This document shows positions 6,501 to 7,950 of a DNA stretch of 7,950 nt, in pieces; the first letter of the stretch is position 1, and the number at the start of each line of letters is the position of its first letter. A program made the translations under genes and the position numbers. Origin of the DNA: an uncultured Dechloromonas sp. (lineage in GTDB: Bacteria; Pseudomonadota; Gammaproteobacteria; Burkholderiales; Rhodocyclaceae); contig CAMKYP010000173.1 of the NCBI GenBank assembly GCA_946477505.1, positions 1 to 7,950 of the forward strand, given 5' to 3'. The notes below the pieces were generated by a model. It saw only the letters and a program-made list of their open reading frames with translations. It did no database searches and was not told the DNA's origin.

Positions 6501-6872
6501 CGTTACGTACTGACCTGCAATGGCGAACCGGTGCCGCTCACAGCGACCGGCATCAACGGCGAGTTCGTCGCCGGCGTGCGCTACCGGGCCTGGCAGCCGG
6601 CTTCGTGCCTGCATCCGACCATCGGCGTCCATGCGCCGCTGGTGTTCGATATCGTCGATACCTGGATGCAGCGCTCTCTGGGCGGCTGCCAGTACCATGT
6701 TGCCCATCCGGGCGGCCGCAATTTCGACGTCCTGCCGGTCAATGCTTACGAGGCTGAAAGCCGCCGCCTGGCGCGCTTCTTCCGCTTCGGGCATACGCCG
6801 GGGAAGGTCGTTGCCAAGCCGCTGGAAATCAGCGCCGAGCACCCGTTTACGCTAGACTTGCGGCGTTTTTGA
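3507..6872 (+). CDS. Transglutaminase-like / DUF2126 putative amidoligase fusion protein
   Basis: A 1121-residue two-part protein. Residues 1-85 form the bacterial transglutaminase N-terminal beta domain (HVALNHVTHYSYDR, then LRPCPHSRTRI). About 130-260 is the transglutaminase-like core with an intact triad: Cys180 in KTGSCRDSAWLLVQ, His229 in DLHAWAEVYLP, and Asp245 in IGLDPT. From about residue 300 to the end is DUF2126 (COG4196), predicted to have the COOH-NH2 ligase fold. Its landmarks are LTQGGEPTFV (about 326), EVNIHP (691-696, possible Mg/ATP ligands) and RHTGTGGGNHF (729-739). No signal peptide or membrane segment is seen. GTG at 3507 is preferred to the upstream ATG at 3456, because GGAG at 3497-3500 is 6 nt before it and similarity begins at once (SIHVALNHVTHYSYD). 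The neighbour is a circularly permuted ATP-grasp gene. In other bacteria these genes, with alpha-E and often another transglutaminase or an Anbu protease, form a predicted system for making or modifying peptides. The substrate is unknown; the transglutaminase-like part may act as a peptidase or amidotransferase. Confidence 0.92.
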   Translation: MSIHVALNHVTHYSYDRLVNLGPQIIRLRPCPHSRTRILSYTLKITPETHFINWQQDPQGNYLARLVFPEKTRQFRFEVDLVAEMSVINPFDFFLEPHAEEFPFQYEDWQRHELTPYLYKVAGGQLFDKYVAGISLEKKRSVDFLVALNARVQHDIGYTIRLEPGVQTPEETLTKKTGSCRDSAWLLVQVLRHLGLAARFVSGYLIQLTPDVKSLDGPSGPEADFTDLHAWAEVYLPGAGWIGLDPTSGLFAGEGHIPLACTPEPASAAPVTGGIDECETEFSHHMQVTRVWEAPRVTKPYTDEQWVEIEDLGHAIDTKLRDMDVRLTQGGEPTFVASDDPDGAEWNTAALGPTKRFYAAELFHRLRQKYAPNGLMHFGQGKWYPGEQLPRWSLNCFWRKDGEPIWNTPPLYADERKDYGATAEQAGQFLKRVAERLGVTAEHVFPAYEDVYYYMWRERRLPGNVDPFDSRVDDPLERERLMKVFTQGMTHTVGHVLPIMKNAHERWQTGPWFLRSERCYLIPGDSPLGYRLPLDSQPWAAKSDYPYVNPPDAEMAQVPLASHAEYRAAAMGQRTGQKAARAQLRVPEPAFGQGGPDGKGHAWDKPADTVPGFKESAAWITRQAMCAEPRDGKLYIFMPPTLKLEDYLEVVAAIEATAEEMQLPVILEGYEPPSDPRLTHFRVTPDPGVIEVNIHPAKTWEQLVDQTTHLYESAYYTRLTTEKFMMDGRHTGTGGGNHFVLGGATPNDSPFLRRPDLLRSLIAYWHNHPSLSYLFSGLFIGPTSQAPRIDEARNDSLYEMEIAFKQIPPVGGYIPPWLVDRLLRNLLIDVTGNTHRAEFCIDKLYSPDGPTGRLGLLELRAFEMPPHARMSLAQQLLLRALIARFWDEPYAPQRLARWGTELHDRFMLPHFVAQDFADVMAEMQQAGFAFKQEWFAPHFEFRFPKYGDFAVKGIAFELRHALEPWHVMGEEGGVGGTVRYVDSSVERVQVKVKGMAPDRYVLTCNGEPVPLTATGINGEFVAGVRYRAWQPASCLHPTIGVHAPLVFDIVDTWMQRSLGGCQYHVAHPGGRNFDVLPVNAYEAESRRLARFFRFGHTPGKVVAKPLEISAEHPFTLDLRRF

Positions 6873-6949
6873 CCCAGAATAAACGCGCCAGGCGCACGGT
6901 CAGGCCGGAGGAGCGATCTTCCCGGACCGCTTGCGCCGGATAAGGCTCA

Positions 6950-7950
6950 ATGGCCCGCACGCTCCTCGCCATCTATCCCCAAAGTACCCGCCGTTACGAC
7001 GAAATGTTGTCGGCGGACGGTAGCGTGCGCCCGCATTGGCGGCAATTTTTCGGCCAGCTCGATTCGGTGGCGCCGGAAGAAATGCGCCAGCGCCTGGAGT
7101 TTGTCGACCGCCGCATCCTCGAAAATGGCGTCACCTACAACATCTATGCCGCCCCGGACGGAGCCGACCGGCCGTGGGCGCTCGACCCGCTGCCGCTGAT
7201 CATTCCCCCGGAGGAGTGGGCCGAGGTGTCGGCCGCCGTGGCGCAGCGCGCGGCGTTGCTCAACGCCATCCTGTCCGACCTCTACGGCGCGCAGACCCTG
7301 CTCGCCGAGGGCTTGCTGCCACCGGCCCTGGTCTACGGCCAGCACGGTTACCTGTGGCCCTGTCACGGCATCAAGCCGCCAGGCGGCGTCTGGCTGCACA
7401 ATTACGCCGTCGATCTGGCCCGCTCGCCCAACGGCCGCTGGTGGGTCATCGCCGATCGCACGCAGGCTCCCTCGGGAGCCGGTTATGCGTTGGAAAACCG
7501 CCTGATCGTGTCGCGCGTCTTCCCCGAAATGTTTCGCGACCTGCGCGTTCAGCACGTCGCCGGTTTCTTCCGCGACCAGCAGGAGGGCCTGACCGCGCTG
7601 GCCCCGGTGGAAGGCGACGAGCAGCCGCATATCGTGCTGCTGACGCCGGGGCCGTACAACGAAACCTATTTCGAACACGCCTATTTGGCACGCTACCTCG
7701 GCTACCCGCTGGTCGAGGGGCAGGATCTGACGGTGCGCGGCGACACCGTCTACCTGAAGACCCTGCGCGGCCTGAAGCGTGTGCACGTGATCCTGCGCCG
7801 GCAGGACGACAGTTATTGCGATCCGCTCGAACTGCGCGGCGAATCGGCGCTCGGCATTCCCGGCCTGCTCAACGTGGCGCGGGCGGGGCGGGTGGTCATC
7901 GCCAATGCGCTGGGCAGCGGCCTGCTCGGTTCCGGTGCCCTGATGGGCTT
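6950..7950 (+). CDS. Circularly permuted ATP-grasp family protein (5' part)
   Basis: The first 333 codons of a gene running off the right edge. The translation (MARTLLAIYPQSTRRYDEML and on) matches the circularly permuted type 2 ATP-grasp family (COG2308/DUF407-like). Landmarks in order are WALDPLPLIIPPEEW (about 76-90), LLNAILSDLYG (103-113), VYGQHGYLWPCHG (about 127-139), DRTQAPSGAGYALENR (169-184, a likely nucleotide-binding segment) and LTPGPYNETYFEHAYLAR (231-248). The last visible part is a Gly-rich NALGSGLLGSGALMG near 319-333. The family is predicted to form peptide or amide bonds using ATP. In Betaproteobacteria it is often fused to, or followed by, an alpha-E (DUF403) domain, which would be beyond the window. 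ATG at 6950 is the start: AAGG is 4 nt upstream and an in-frame TAA lies at 6941-6943, so no longer start is possible. The 77-nt gap from the DUF2126 gene has no terminator, so co-transcription is likely. Confidence 0.9.
   Translation, partial: MARTLLAIYPQSTRRYDEMLSADGSVRPHWRQFFGQLDSVAPEEMRQRLEFVDRRILENGVTYNIYAAPDGADRPWALDPLPLIIPPEEWAEVSAAVAQRAALLNAILSDLYGAQTLLAEGLLPPALVYGQHGYLWPCHGIKPPGGVWLHNYAVDLARSPNGRWWVIADRTQAPSGAGYALENRLIVSRVFPEMFRDLRVQHVAGFFRDQQEGLTALAPVEGDEQPHIVLLTPGPYNETYFEHAYLARYLGYPLVEGQDLTVRGDTVYLKTLRGLKRVHVILRRQDDSYCDPLELRGESALGIPGLLNVARAGRVVIANALGSGLLGSGALMG

Noticed and set aside
5024..6757. Open frame of 577 codons on the plus strand within the same gene
   Set aside because: Arg/Pro/Ala-rich out-of-frame translation, typical of a +2 shadow in high-GC DNA; no ribosome binding site or family motif.
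6873..6949. Possible terminator or attenuator between the DUF2126 and ATP-grasp genes (GCGC-cag-GCGC hairpin; GGAGGAG at 6908-6914)
   Set aside because: The stem is only 4 bp with no T-run. The GGAGGAG is about 35 nt from the ATG and no start codon sits at a useful distance from it in a frame that makes sense.

Overview
The window looks like a piece of a GC-rich betaproteobacterial chromosome, most likely Rhodocyclales-like (Dechloromonas/Azospira type). This is inferred from the high GC content, a TIGR01841-type phasin, and protein styles seen in that group; no 16S or other marker is present. It holds three separate modules.

(1) Positions 1-2407, plus strand: the distal part of a bufferin-type (HvfABC/MbnBC-like) peptide-modification operon. 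It contains the C-terminal third of a DUF692 iron enzyme (bufB), a complete DUF2063 partner protein (bufC), a four-helix DoxX-family membrane protein (bufD/hvfX type), an ECF-type sigma-70 factor with an unusually long linker, and a 68-residue zinc-finger anti-sigma factor. Every junction overlaps (ATGA, ATGA, 26 nt, 7 nt), so the five genes form one translationally coupled chain. The precursor peptide gene (bufA, DUF2282) would be expected just upstream, outside the window. The known job of such operons is to make a ribosomally synthesised peptide whose cysteines are turned into copper-binding heterocycles. The sigma/anti-sigma pair at the 3' end suggests that the operon encodes its own regulator.

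(2) Positions 2408-3300, minus strand: an unrecognised 64-residue helical protein gene, then a strong intrinsic terminator, then a complete phasin gene (polyhydroxyalkanoate granule surface protein). The 286-bp divergent intergenic region upstream of the phasin holds a good -10 box, three copies of the decamer GTGCAnnGCA (each containing the inverted repeat TGC-N3-GCA) and a 12-bp palindrome. Together these look like a PhaR-type operator region.

(3) Positions 3507-7950, plus strand: a 1121-residue fusion of a transglutaminase-like domain with a DUF2126 putative amidoligase, starting at GTG with a good ribosome binding site. It is followed after 77 nt by the first 333 codons of a circularly permuted ATP-grasp protein. 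This is the core of a predicted, poorly characterised peptide-ligation/modification system (transglutaminase + DUF2126 + CP-ATP-grasp + alpha-E). The alpha-E part would be expected beyond the right edge.

The most interesting items are the sigma-controlled bufferin operon and the transglutaminase/amidoligase/ATP-grasp pair. Neither is new as a family, but the second has no assigned product, and the regulatory arrangement of the first deserves attention.
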